From Dipylidium caninum (lineage: Eukaryota > Platyhelminthes > Cestoda > Cyclophyllidea > Dipylidiidae), in assembly GCA_017562135.1 (NCBI GenBank), contig QEYB01000338.1, forward strand, positions 124,001 to 188,000: 64,000 nt of DNA, written 5' to 3'. The translations under genes and the position numbers were made by a program. Within the stretch, counting starts at the first letter, position 1, and each line of letters opens with the position of its first letter. The notes beneath the pieces are model-generated. The model did not search any database, was not told the origin of the DNA, and was given only the letters and a program-made list of their open reading frames with translations. Shown here in pieces: positions 46,485 through 59,500 of the stretch.

Positions 46485-49400
46485 TCAATAGCGTGAGACG
46501 ATTGAACACACGTCTGGGGAGGACTTGATTTGTCTGGGCGGCGTCAGGTAGGTTCCTTTCACTTGAAGGGGCACACAAAGCCTGTCTAAGTCAAGTAAGG
46601 TGAGAAGTTGACTCACTTCAGTGTCTCAGCAGCTGCACTATCTTTGGGAGACTATTTTGTCGAACAGTGTCTACTGACGGAACGGTTCACCTTCTGCAAA
46701 GTTATACATTCAACGGTTGTGAGGCTGCAAATTAACAAACTGCGTTATCAGATAGTGGCGTAGTGTAACCTGTTAGATGTTGAAGCTATTCGTCTAAAAC
46801 TATGAATGGCAAAATGTCAAATATCTGGAGTCAACCACTTTCCCAAGGGAATAAAAGCATAGAATTGTGATTTATTACTGAATCAAAACATACTTCGGTT
46901 TAAAGCACTATATTGTAGTACCTAATGTCTTAACTCTCCCCAATATTGCGCACAAATATGATTTAGGAAGATATCTAGAGGTTGTCCTCTTATGATATTT
47001 TCCAGTGATTGAGGCAGTTCAACACACTTAACAAGTTAGTAACAAGAACTCCCATGGGTGATGGCAACATGAGAGCGAAACACCAATTGAGAGTGGATCA
47101 AGTGGGAATTCGAGATAGCAACATACCTTGGAATTCTGATTGGTCGTTAACCATGTCCTCCATAAATTCTATTTGCATATTCTTCTGAAGAGGATGCCTT
47201 GAAATGAACGAGTTGCTATTTTTGGTTGTATTCAAATATTCTACACACGTCACATGGTGACTTACGGATCCATTAAAGGTAGGAAAGTAAAGAAGACTGG
47301 GGTCAGACTTGCTCTCCAACTCGGTTAGTCGGTTGTTTAAATATCAATTATTATGTGCCACAGGCGGTTTCGGAATAAAACATGGGCCATGAGCAACCTA
47401 CGATGAGTCGAAATGGTGGGTTTATGTTGACGGATGACACCCAGAGCATTCTTTTCCCCTAAAGAAAGGCTATCCGTGTCAATCCGTTTCCGCTAGTTCA
47501 TTGGCCAGGGTCACTTAAAGTAAAAACAACAGCTCTCGCATGTTCTTCTAAGTAAAAACATCTGGTTCCCCAGGGGTTCGGTTGCTAAGGCCTGCTGAAA
47601 CACGTGGACTTTACACTTGTTACTATTCCTTTTTCAAGGCCATTGCTGAATCATTACGCCGTCAATGTCTGTCACCGCCTGATAGAGTAACTCGCATTTG
47701 TGTACGCCGATCTCTTGTACTTTCAGCAAGCCGTCTGTCCCTCCACTGGCAGGTGAACTTTCGCGTTTGCACAGATGAAAGGCATCCTTTTATGGAACTT
47801 TGCTACGGACTCGGGGGAGTTCACTTTAAGTTTGAATTTAACTATCAACAGCAACGTGAGATTGTTTGTAGTATACATGCGTCTTTCTAACAGGCGTTTG
47901 TTTATCCACGCTAAACTTCAACAGAAGGCGCTAATTTTGGGCCCTCGAGCAGCTTTCCGCTCGGCGGCCACCGGTGAAGGCCACACTTCCGGTTCGAACA
48001 CGCGCTTTGGTGTGTGAGTTAAAAGCTTAGATTCACTTTTTCTTCAATGCGAACAAAGCGAGCGGCGAAGGTGTTTTTGAGGTTAGTCGCTAGGGCAAGA
48101 CAGAGACAAATGTGGCGCTTCCTCGTGATTTATGAAAAATCATTTAATTATAATAACCCACGCGGCCTTAGCAACGGTGTATACGTGACCTCCGTAATGG
48201 GTCATGGTAATCAGGAGAATGTCATCAATAAACATGTGCTGAACTGAAAATTCGAGCCCCCGACAAATTCTGGAAAAGTAAACTGCAAATAAATGCCGTG
48301 GATCATGACATCTTGACGGAAGACAATCTCAAATGCAATAGCGATGGTAGGGGAATAGTTAGCAAAGATGGCCCAATGTTCCACCCAAACTTTAAATTTA
48401 AATCGACCCTATTTTTCATTGTCTAATGTGGTCAGTATTTTTTAAAAGCTTCGATTTCGACACAGGCCTGGATCAAATTAAGATAACCTTTCTTTCCCCC
48501 AATTTATACACTGGAACCGCATTTGTTGAGTAATGCAGTTGTGTTTAAGGGCATGGGTTCCAAAATGAAACAAATGGCTTTGACCAATGATCAGGTACTA
48601 CGCTCCCAGTCCCTCCCACCTCCCGCCTCCCCCTTCGCCGGCCCCCTCTCCCCCTACGCATCATATAGCGTCACAATCGGTTTTTCCCATTGGTTATTCG
48701 TAAATGTTAAGTGGCCACAAGGGATTCCAAGTCTTCACAAAACACCAAAAGTACAGAATAATAAATCACTAAATTTAACTTTGTATAAGCGTACATGCAT
48801 CCTTCGATGGACTTTTGACAAACCGTACAATAAATTGCACTTCCAGCTGTCTGATGCTTTGTCCATAAGACGGAAGTGACATCTGGGTGGATGGTTCAAG
48901 CTTGCTGTGATGTTAAGTGAAATGAACAAAGGCCTTGGCGTTTGTCAATAGGCACATAGTCAAGTGTTCATCTGCCCCCCGAAGAGATTGCCACCCTATT
49001 CCGTTAATGGTTTGATTAAACTTTGCCGCTAAAATTCCGGAAATCTGCCAATCGGGGTTTCGTGGAGCTCATTTGGGTCATCGAGCATTTGTGTTGACAA
49101 TGAAAGATATTGAAGGGTTCTAGTTGACAGATGTTTAACAATACCTAACTGTTCACACACCGTCTTTTAATTGGAAAATTTAACCCTCCACATTTACTTA
49201 TCATTTTCCACTCAAGCTTATGGGTATTGTTCGGAAGAAAGATGTCGCTGTTTTATCACATTGTTGTTTAATAGCTGCGAATATATTTATACGAATCCGA
49301 ATAGTAAACTCGAGGCTACCTTTTCAGTGTCCATTTGGTCCCTCTTGAGGATTCCTTGATGTAAATTCTCGCCTCACAAGGTATCTGGAAAGCCCGACTA

Positions 49401-51756
49401 ATGCGGTCATTATGCAATGACTGACGATGGTGTAGACATCTCGAACAGACTCATACTTGATGGAGTATCAATCGAAAATGATACTCTGACAGGTATAACC
49501 ATCCAACTTCAAAACATTATTCTTGGAGCGGTATGGATTCGGTAAGTGATTGAGGATAGGGATGTTTTCCGTGGATCTTCGAGTAACATTTCCGCTATAA
49601 GTGTCTTTTAAGGCCTTCTAAGCAGATCATTCAGCATTCACCTCATTGAAACGCAATCAAAGTCGACATTACCATACATCTGCACTGTACACTTCCGCTT
49701 TGCAATCGTCGTATAACTTAAGAACACTACAATTAAGGCTCTTTAAAATGAGCCATTGGCTGTTACACTTCTAGCCATTCGAGAATATAATGAAGTGAAG
49801 GACCAACTTATTAACACATCGTCATATAAGACAGAGAACTATCCGGAGACATCTATTCATGCGCTTCTGAGTTAGGATGCGTTTTAATGAGGCTTAGTGG
49901 TGATTCTCTATTGGTCTTAAAGGTGTCTAAATAATTTTGAACGTAGGCTGTGTTGAAAAATGATAGATGATGGAATCTAGAGCATTCGCAATTATCCGCA
50001 TTCAAAAGAAGTTTATTACCGTTAACTCCTTAATCCTCACGAAGTACTTTACTTCCCAGTCCGTGGATTGTTTTGCTTGCAGATTATATGAGTGATATAT
50101 GGAATTTCAACAGAACAGGCATGACTTGTAGACTCTGTCATCCGTTTTGCTGACGCCGGATTCGCTCTCATCCTATGAAGCCTGTGCCACCATTTCACCA
50201 TTGTTCGAGCGCATTCTGATGGCATTCATAGATTCTTGCTCACATTAGCCCAGATTTCTGTCCTACAATTCGCAACTGATTCTAAACAATTTTACACTAT
50301 CCTCTTGCTTTCTATCTGAATGGACTCATGCGCGATTGAGTGAATAGAACATATGAAAAGATGTACATTTACCTATTTCCTCGAATGTTATTAGCTTTCT
50401 TACTAAAGTCTCTTTTGTCATGATCTAAAAAAATGCTGAGAAATTTACAAGTTTATTTAAAATAATGTAAATTGGCACGGATACTAAACAGAACGGGAGC
50501 GATCCACGTGACTACAAGTGTCCATGAATGTTAAAAGAATCTAAAAGAAAAGGAGAGTCTGATAAAACTTTCAAGGAAGTATAGGATGTTGACAAAATAG
50601 AGAATAAGGTTAATTGGATAGTGGCATTGATATTCACGAACGTAAAGTGATTACAGCAAGTAATTTTTTGATCAGTGCGGCCAATATCCCAGCCAAAAAT
50701 GTTTTAAATATCTAAAAAAATATCTAGACGAAGAACCTACCATATCACAGATACGCTTACAGAGTTTGCCATTGAGTTTTAGTAGACAACCCTGGCGGGA
50801 GCCAGGTTCTTACACCGTGTTTGGAAGCTTGTAAGAAACGAAAAATTAAACGTGAATTTTGTGGATGTCAGAATGAATATATTTAATGCATTATTTAGCC
50901 CGAAAAACGTGTGTCTTCGTGTTGGAAGTGGAGAAGCGATAGAAAAGATGAGGTTTGAATGCCTTCACTCCATCTACCTAACTGCTGTCTGGTTGAATGT
51001 TCATGGGATTGATGCAACTCCCCCGCGTGCACCAATGGCACTCCATACAGTTCTCTCTTTCCACCTTACCCGCATTATCAGGACACAGCATTCTCAGTGC
51101 ATCGCTTTTACGAGTTGTACTAAAGGCTTGCTAAGTTGAATCACTTACTCGGACTTCTTGGTATATCGTATTAAACAACACTAAGAACAAATAATACTCA
51201 CATCCACATCAGGGATATTGACAGAATTCAATGCCCTCTGACGTACACTAATTGCCGAATGGCTGCAAAGTTTCGATAAATTTTTGTTTGAGAGTTTCTG
51301 ACCAACGTTTTCGACACTATTTGATCTTCGAACTGTCCGAAAGAAGGAGTTGACTGAGGGTGAAATTTGCTTCGTCTCTAGAGTCTTAAAGGGCGTTGGA
51401 GGAGGACGAATCAACCCCCGAGTTGAATTTTCTTCCAGACGCGTCCAGTGAATGGTCCTCGGACGATAAAACGGCGGAACTAATAGAGCATCTACTGCTT
51501 CCCAGCTCCAGCAGTGCCGTAGTTCTTCGAAACTTCTTGAAGTTAACCGCAGTTCTTTTTCACTCCTGTACGGCAGCATTGTGTTTAGGTCAAAGTTATA
51601 CTTTTTTCGGAATGCAGAACATTCTAGTCTAGAGATACCTTCAACAATTTGGTCGATAGCCTCGATTGAATGTTCTGGAGCATTGCTGAGATCTTGAAAC
51701 AGTCTCCTTGCTGGTGATCGACTCTTTCTAGGGTACATGACGGTAGACTTTGACAT
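46485..51756 (-). CDS. CDKN1: CIP/KIP-family cyclin-dependent kinase inhibitor (p27/Dacapo-like), 3 exons
   Basis: Family members bind cyclin-CDK2/4 complexes and block the G1/S transition in the nucleus. Exon 1 (51756-51202) encodes 185 residues with the CDI domain: cyclin-docking RRLF at 17-20 (p21 RRLFG), KYNFDL at 52-57, WSWEAV at 83-88 and VPPFYRP at 93-99 (p27 KWNFDF, WQEV, LPEFYYRP). Its donor is GTGAGT, phase 0. Two downstream exons are inferred from phase and splice sites: 47184-47127 (after CATCCTCTTCAG, donor GTATGT) and 46585-46485 (ending IVSRY-stop). The last exon contains TPPR and SSPD, candidate CDK phosphorylation sites like the C-terminal p27 phosphodegron. Total 237 residues (Dacapo 245, p27 198). 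Intron 1 is about 4.0 kb. Exon 1 is secure; exons 2-3 are good inferences. Confidence 0.85.
47185..51201 (-). other. 4.0 kb first intron of the CDK inhibitor gene
   Basis: By far the longest intron inferred here other than the one carrying the element. It contains a pyrimidine-rich stretch at 48601-48660. The short open frames (for example 47582-47890 and 48523-48879) show no family motifs. Confidence 0.45.
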
Positions 51757-51809
51757 TAATTCCGCACCACAGCGGGTTGCCTTAGATGCGGTGATCCAAG
51801 GGCCATGGT

Positions 51810-51861
51810 GATTGGCCGATCAGCATTTGCCAATCATTTGCAGAAGACTTTCTACCAATAG
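51810..51861. promoter_or_regulatory. CCAAT-box cluster upstream of the CDK inhibitor
   Basis: GATTGGC (51810-51816) and its exact reverse complement GCCAATC (51829-51835) form an inverted pair, and a further CCAAT lies at about 51856. All are 54-105 nt upstream of the minus-strand start codon. Probable NF-Y sites by motif; function inferred. Confidence 0.5.
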
Positions 51862-52461
51862 GGAAAAGGAGCGTTCGGTCAATCGGAAGACAGTGCGCAG
51901 TTAGCGAATTCGAGGCTCATTTCACAGCAAATTGAGATTTCGTCCATCACGATGACTAATTTTCCTGAAGTAGTTCATGCTACATTTAATTTTGTTACGA
52001 CATAAGGGTTAAATGAAGGTTGAGACAGTCCAATATTTTCCCATTTATCTCGCAACGTAATCTAGAAAATATGTTTGCTTGCGACCTACGATAAATGGCA
52101 AGAGAAGATTAATTTGTTGACCATCAAATTTGCTTTTTCATCTTTTTTTATTTTTATTAAATAGGTAAGGCTATAAGCCCGTTGAGATGGGTCGCGAAAC
52201 AGCTAGTTGGGTTGCTAACCATCAAAGACAAAAGCTAAATATGTTTAGTTGAAGTATACATCTACGATTCGCTTCTAGCCTAGTGAAGAAATTAGGAAAA
52301 TCTGACTAGGGAGAATTCCAATTTGTCTCAGAATATATGGGGTAAATATTTGATACTCACGTTCATTCTAAGGGCATTCCTTTTTCAAATGTCGACCCGT
52401 ACTCCACTTTTTATCTGACTTCTGACAAAGTCCACTTTTTTTTGATCACGCAGATTAATGT
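51862..52461. other. Intergenic stretch, nothing recognised
   Basis: AT-rich DNA upstream of the CDK-inhibitor promoter. No gene, repeat or RNA recognised. Confidence 0.4.
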
Positions 52462-52763
52462 CTTCAAGTATTGCCTTCCTATTTAAATAAACAGTGGTTA
52501 CAAAACTCTGCTATTCTTCTGCATTTCGCCAAACGTTGTCAGTTGTAAGATCATTCCCTGTCCGCACTTTTGTACGTCTCAGATTCACCTACAATGCCTT
52601 TCGCCTCGTAGACTGACTTCATCAAATTCCCGAGAATTCTCTCACCAAACTAGTTGATTGATGGAGGTTGGAGATGAACGAGATGTGAAAGACGACAGTG
52701 GTTGCTCCGCATTGTTTAACTTGACGTAGTATTTGTCCACACCGTGCACAGTTGAAGGGGTCA
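52462..52763 (-). repeat. Minus-strand copy of an inverted gene-like duplication
   Basis: Read on the minus strand, this resembles 53301-53496. Shared blocks are the TGTGCAC/GTGGACAAATACTAC region, AAACAATGC, AAGTGCGGA, GAATAGCAGAGTTT and AGGAAGGCAATACTTGAA. In one frame it reads VDKYYVKLNNA, in another YLNRKAILED. This copy has about 90 nt more after the first block. Reading is interrupted in both copies, at a shared TGA before the KCG block. Protein family not recognised. Confidence 0.6.
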
Positions 52764-53300
52764 GTGGTCCCGATGCGAACCTGCCAGTCCTTTGGTATTT
52801 ATTATGCCAACAATTAGTTCCCCCTTGCAAATATTGAAATAAATTAAATGAATCTGTTTACCTTTTGAATTGATTTTGAGTTTTCCATTTATCATGTCTA
52901 ACTCGAGTCTTCTAAAAAAACTCATTGAACCAGGTTACCTCACTGACTTTATTAGTGGAATTTGTGGATACCTTAAGTTTTAACTATGAGTTCGTCCTTC
53001 GTTCCTTTCATTATGCTTTTTGCTGAAAATAAAAACCACTTCCGTCAAAGAAAATTCTAGAAATTTTGGAAATCGTCTTTGCTGAACATTGCATTCGACT
53101 AATTTGACGCATTATTGTTATACTTAATGATGGATTTTCCTAAATATTTACGACAGGATGACAGCGTTGGGGATACAAGTAATAACGTACGTGTCCCATT
53201 GGCAGACCGAGGTATCCGCGATTCCACATGGAGAACACATCAGCTGCTGCTTCGTCAAGACCATCGCCTTATTCTGTGAATTCAATCCAGACAGAAACCT

Positions 53301-53496
53301 TAACCCAGTCATCCGTGCACAAAGTGGACAAATACTACCTCAAGATAAACAATGCCGCCGATCGACGAAATGAGACATTACGAATGAACCTTGAGGTGTG
53401 CGGAAGTGCGGAGAAAAAGTGATCGCCAAAGCTGCAAGGTTTAGTGAAATGGAGAGGAATAGCAGAGTTTATTTAAGTAGGAAGGCAATACTTGAA
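53301..53496 (+). repeat. Plus-strand copy of an inverted gene-like duplication
   Basis: Counterpart of 52462-52763 on the other strand. It reads VDKYYLKINNAADRRNETL in one frame and, after a frame change, VRKCGEKVIAKAARFSEM and YLSRKAILEYLSTR in another, up to a stop near 53528. A possible upstream coding start at about 53129 (MMDFPKYLRQDDSVGD) with a 66-nt intron would join the first frame in phase. It could be an unrecognised gene with unplaced introns or a decayed one. Confidence 0.55.
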
Positions 53497-53529
53497 TATC
53501 TCTCGACAAGGATAATTTCGAGTCGTTAG

Positions 53530-56500
53530 TCCAAATTAACATAAGGGATGTGAGCTCGAAGACACTCGCAGGTAACATAGTTTTTAATACACCAGGAACC
53601 ATTTGTCATTTGTTTTTCCATTTTCTTTTTTTTGCCTTTTCTTCAACGCATACAGTTTGTGATAATGAACAGTTACGCTATATTGTTTTCGGGTAATTTA
53701 GGCCTTTTAATCGTACACATCAAAAATAAATTAACTGGAAGAGTGAAGCGCCCAATAACATTAAAATTTAACGTTTTTTACCACGTCTTACTGTGAAAAA
53801 TTTTAAATTCCTACTTTTGAGTATTTACAAGACTCAACGTAACTTTGGTCCTTTCCGGTTTTAAATGACTATGGACGCACCAGTTATTTTAACGCTAATT
53901 CACGGTAACATTCTCATAAGGCCTTTAATTTTATCTTAAATTTGAAATATATTCCTTTACCGATACTTTTCATTTTTTAGTCCATCAAACCTGCCGCTGA
54001 AATCTCTCAAATTGGTATGCCCTATTTTTGCCCATGAGACTTCTTCCCGATTAAGGTTATGTGGAAATCTTTAGTGATAGCATGGACTAATAAAGAGAAA
54101 TGTGACTATTACTAGTGGAAATTTAACCGTTGTTCATTCTATATTCGTGTCTTAAATCAAAATGCTACCTAAAAATCTGAACCTAACTGAAAGGAACTTA
54201 GAGTGAAATCAAGACTTCAGGTCAACTCGTCTAAGGAGGATTAACTTCGAGTCGGAAATCGCACTGGCGTCGAAAGTGATGCTATGGGTCCCAAGTCCCC
54301 CTTCATCGCCCCCTTAAAGGTGGCTTCTTCGCATGTTTCGCGAATAAGGGGCGGAGGGGAAGGGAGAGGGAGGAGGAGGAGGAAAGGTTGAATACCCAAG
54401 GGCTCGTACTCCACCCATACGCCCATAAAAAGCAGTGGCTACACAAACACCACCTGTATCACTTTTACGATGCATATATGGAAGTGGGGTTGCGAAAGAT
54501 TTAACGGCCCTTAAAAGGAGGTGAATGAAGGCGTAGAGTGAGGAGCTGAGTGTGCCGACCTACGATACTTAAAAAACTTGCCACTCAGATCTTATCGAGA
54601 CTACTTCACACTCCCCTTAATCGGCACCTTAGTGTGAATGCTGTCCAAATTACCACAAATCGACACGGTCTTTCCAAGAATTTACACTTCCGATGGGGTA
54701 AAATGACTCAGGTATTTTTCCACCCATGCCTTATCACAGAAAATTAATGTGTTTGGGAGCTCGAATAACGCTTTGCAGACATTAATGAACAATTAATTTC
54801 AAATGGGTATGGAAAGCATCGAATTCTCCAAAACCTAACACCTTAATTAACACACAAAATTTTTAGGAGACAATGACCTTTGTCCGCGACCAATTCTATC
54901 GTCGCCACGACGGTGGGAGAATCCACCTTCCTCCATGATATCCCTCGGGAATGGATAAAAAGAGCCCAATGGGAATATATATCATTCATCCAGTGGAATT
55001 CCTCTCGAGTAGGTCGCTGAATGTAACAAGTCATATGAAGCATGTAGTCCAGTTAACTTGACACAAACAAGGCTGGTGCATGTAGGTTGAACTTGTAGGT
55101 TATAATGACCATAGTGAATGCTGTTCAAATAATTCAGTAAATTCAAGTGTGTAAAATTAATATGTTAATGTGTGAAGGGGCATAATGACAACGGTGATTG
55201 GGGGAAATACCGAAAGCAAATATTTGATCCATCTCCGTCAGACCACGATGATAGACCATAGTCTAAAGGTTAATACTTCTATTACTTTGTATAACTGTAT
55301 AATTGGTTCTCAAAGCTAGTATTCATTATTTTCCCATAAGTTGCTTGTTTCTATGCAGCAATTCGTGTCTCTGGTACGAGTTTGTGGGGTTTTAAATTCT
55401 GAATGAAGCCGAGATCCCAGGAATTTTCCTGGTCGGATACGTCACAGACTTGAAGGGGAAGAGGGCTATAAATACAAATGGTTACATAATTTCACTTAAA
55501 TTGTTAGTGGTGCTGCGAGGACCGCACTTTATGTTCTAGAGTAGTTAATTTCTTCCGCATAGCCGGGAGACAACAGCTGTAGGAGAATCTTGTTTAAAAA
55601 TGTTTACTTATCAACATACAGCCTTCCATATTAGTATTTACTAACTAATTTTGTCGTCACTGACCATGTGTTCCGATTTCACGAAGTTAGAAACCGAGTG
55701 AACATGGATAAATCAGTTACACAGCCGGACAGAAATCAGCTACAACTTCGTGTCTGTTTTGTCAGCACGGAAAAGTGTCAACACCATTCTAACCTACCTG
55801 GTTCCTCTTAAAACTGGCCACAATTGGCCAGGCGCCCTCATTTACCTGTCTGTGCCCAGGATTCTCGAGACTCCGTTTCAAGTGCCCTAGCCCAGGTATT
55901 AACGACTTATAAAAAACTGAAGATCAGCTCGGATGGGACAACAAAATAAGGTGTGATGATGGCGCGGAGTTCGCTTAAATAGCACTGAAAGTGGTCGACT
56001 TACGAGGAGCAATGACAAGACCTGTTTGCGTCGCCTTAGGTCATATGCGAGTGGCTGCCCTAAAGAGATAATAATTCCGTAGCATTAAACTCTACCGATG
56101 TTATAAGTGAGATTTGGTGACTCTGGTTAGCCGGGGTGGCAAGGGATGCTGAACAATGTATATTTGGACCGGCTGTCACGTGATCAGTGAGTGAATAAGC
56201 CATTGAAGTACGTATGGCCATTCTTTGCAAATAACCATTGTTAGAAATACCCTTCAGCATTTCGTACTTTAGCTTTTTAATGGTCAGCAGCACGAGAGGA
56301 TAATCTACCCGAACCTCCGACGGAAATAGCCAATTTAGTGAAGATATTTTTGATAGACAATGCATCATTGTAGCACGTGATCGCACGCACCTAACTACAA
56401 ATACACTCAGCACGTAAACACTGAGAAAATTCTAGTGTTTACCTTCAACAGAAGAGGCGGCGTCTTAAGCTAGAAAAGGGGGGTGCACAATTCCAGGTGT

Positions 56501-59500
56501 TCAAGAGTTGAGATTATCACCGTGAGTCGTGTAAATATTCGACCTCGGTTTTTAAAGCTTCCGGTGAGCCATTCAAATGCAGAGTTAATTTTTTCAAAAG
56601 GATTCAGCAAATGTTCGCCTCCATCGGTACTTGGAACCCGTGATTCAGAGTACACCAAGTGGCTCATTCGAACGCTATTTTTCGCGGGGGATTAAATAAT
56701 GCGCTGCTTCAAAACCTTATTTAATATAAACAAACACGGATTCTTCATCATGGTCCCGACTAATTCAGGTTTAAGTGATATTCAGATTTTTTAGAGAACA
56801 AATCATTCAAACAGGAGAGCTTCATGGGAGACTATACCTACTTTTCATGTCCCATCAAGCAATTAATCTTCCCTTTTGGTTACGAAATCGCCAATGATTT
56901 CAAGCTTACTTTAGCAGTCACAAGTAGAATTTATCCACCGCGAGAGCCAAGACAATAAATTAAGGCCGAATGTGAATGCAGTAATTTGGCGTTGGATCTG
57001 CGTATCAAAATTTCTCTAAACAAATTGTTTCAAGCATCATTTGTCGATGGTGACACAGTCAAGCCGCGGATGAAGTTGCTTCCATATGCAGCACTGTTTT
57101 ACACGCAGAAGCTGAAAGCAGGTTTGTATCGGAGTTCATTCGCTTTCTAAAGAGCTCAAATGACAATGTTACCAGTAGAATTTTTCAATGAAAATGTTTA
57201 AGGTCTGCAATTCATTCAAATAATTGCATGCTTCCACGAGGACTCTCGCTGGGAGCCACTAGATCCAGGTACATGGTTGGTTTCTCCTCACACACTCGGC
57301 CGAGTCAAATGAGGTTTGTTAGGTCGCAGGTCGTAAAGTCCGCTCTCACCTGTTTTAAAATCGGCCCTCCCTCCGACATGATACCCTTAATTATGTGACA
57401 AACAAATATTTATTACTCTCATTAAGACCTGGTCGGTCCAAATTACTTCTTCGCGCCGTAGCACATGCACTCTATGGAGATGCCACAAGGCATCGAAGTT
57501 TATTCTATTACACGTTTGAATGAAGTATTCCTGCCTAACTGGTGCGAAAGAATCAGGTGGTCAACACTTCTACAAGTAACCCATTAAGACAAGACACCTC
57601 GGGACGTTGAATGCGACAAATTGGTGAAAATAAAGGTGAGGACGCCCACGCAGAGAGAATTTGATAGCACGTTTGGAATTTCCCCGAATCCATACATAAA
57701 TCGCTCCAGAGTTGCCAATTCTTCAGTAAACATGAGGAATTTCTGGTAGTTGCAAAAAAACTTAATAAACTTCACCCTTCCACATCCTAATGACGGCCCA
57801 ATAAGCAAACCAAAGCTAAAACAGTCGGCCTTGGAGAATTTAATACTTTAGGAGATTTCAGAGACCTTCCGGGCATCACCTGGCAGGGTTAAGTAAAACA
57901 CTTGAGCGCCTTATACGATTAAGTTGAAAGCTTGTATCTCGCGCCTATTCCTCAGTAATTCCCGAAGGGAATTTAAAATTTTTTCATATGCCATGTATTA
58001 CACCTATATGGAAGTTAAGTTCTCGCAATTTTCTGCTGAGACTTTTCCCAGTTCTGATAAAAGTGAGTGCATAATATTTAGATTAAGATCAGCCTAATCT
58101 AATGCGGACAAGTTAGCAGCGCAGTTAACAAAATACCCCTTGGTGCTCCGAGTTCCCAGTAAATCACATAATGAACCCACCCATATGTTGCACGTGGAAG
58201 GTAAAATAAACGCCCCAGGGAGAAGGGGTGTCGAGCCCTTCCCGCCCCACCTCGGCCGCTCCCGTCCGCAGTCCACTCCGCTGCACACGAACACGATTTT
58301 GCGGAGGTGAGCGGAAAGCTAATTAGCGGCAGTGTGCCGTGCGGCCGAACAGGTGTTGCTCGCGCCCCTATGACAACTTGTGAGTGCGATGACCGGACGT
58401 CGTCGGACCTGGGATCTTGGCAGTTGTGGGAGTGCAAGAGATGGCAAGTAATATTCCTTTGAAAAAGTTCAGAGTATACTCATCCACCCGCCAATGACAT
58501 GAGGACTTTATGGTGCGCAAAGAATTATTCCTTATTTGTAACGAAATCATCGAATCAATTTCGCAAATACGTATAAACATTAAGGTGTTGAGTGCGGTGG
58601 TTGGGGCGTATTCGACCACGGAGAAATCGCTTCTTAGAATTAAGCGGTATTACTTCGGAGAGCGAGGTCTCACGCATCACTCACGAAAGCAGTATGTCTG
58701 AGCACGAATTTGAGACACAGAGAGAAAGTGTGGAACAAACCCGCGGCAGCAGGATTCACTTAAAATATACAATTATGGCGTCTGGTGAATAGCAGTTAGG
58801 ATGGCAGCGAAACAGTGTACGGTGAATGTGAATGATTACGCTATAAAAATCCGGTAGACTATTTGATAAATTGGTTTACTCGGCTTTCCTTTCCCAGTCA
58901 CTATTACCACTTTCAATTTCACTAGATCCAGTCAGTTTACATCAAGAATCAAGCCCTTTATTGCCAGGCTAATAATTAACCTTCCTCAGTTCTTTGCGCA
59001 ACACCTTAAGAATGACAGTACGTCATTAGCTGGATTAATTAGCGTCGAAAAACTAAGATGTGAGGGAATTTTCTGTGGTTGAATGAATAAAAGAGGATGT
59101 GATGGGTGGGAAGACGTCGATGACGGTCCTTGTTTGACCTACTGCTCTTCGCAATAAATGACCTTAATAAATGGCGTAACGCAAACCATTTAAAATGGAA
59201 GTGGGAGGGAATAAACCTTCACAAGATCAACTCTCATTGTGGTGTTAAGTCGATTCTGTCCCGCCCTTAGGAGAACACAAAATAGTCAGTGTGATGAAGG
59301 AGATCCTCCCCCCTCCCGATCGACTCAAACAACTTACGTAGCACATAGTGAAGGTCTTTGGCACTATTTGGAACTCAAGGGAAATAGGGTAAAGCAAACG
59401 TTACGCAAAGAATGCCGGTCCGCTTTTATGCGGGGCGGATAAAAGCTTCGAGTTTTCGTACGATTGTCACCCATGCGTCATTCCCATGCTAATTAGCCTT

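Noticed and set aside
47098..47319. 73-codon minus-strand frame containing the second CDK-inhibitor exon
   Set aside because: Only 47184-47127 fits splice phase and a strong acceptor. The upstream part has no acceptor before an in-frame stop, so the full frame was not taken as an exon.
47582..47890. 102-codon plus-strand frame in the CDK-inhibitor intron
   Set aside because: No recognisable motif or supporting splice structure; an overlapping frame is equally open.
56060..56413. 117-codon minus-strand frame in the right flank
   Set aside because: No domain, signal or splice context; length is within chance for this much AT-rich sequence.
58094..58437. GC-rich patch with overlapping minus-strand frames
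   Set aside because: The frames compete with each other and show no motif. It could be a promoter or CpG-like patch, but no adjoining gene is visible.
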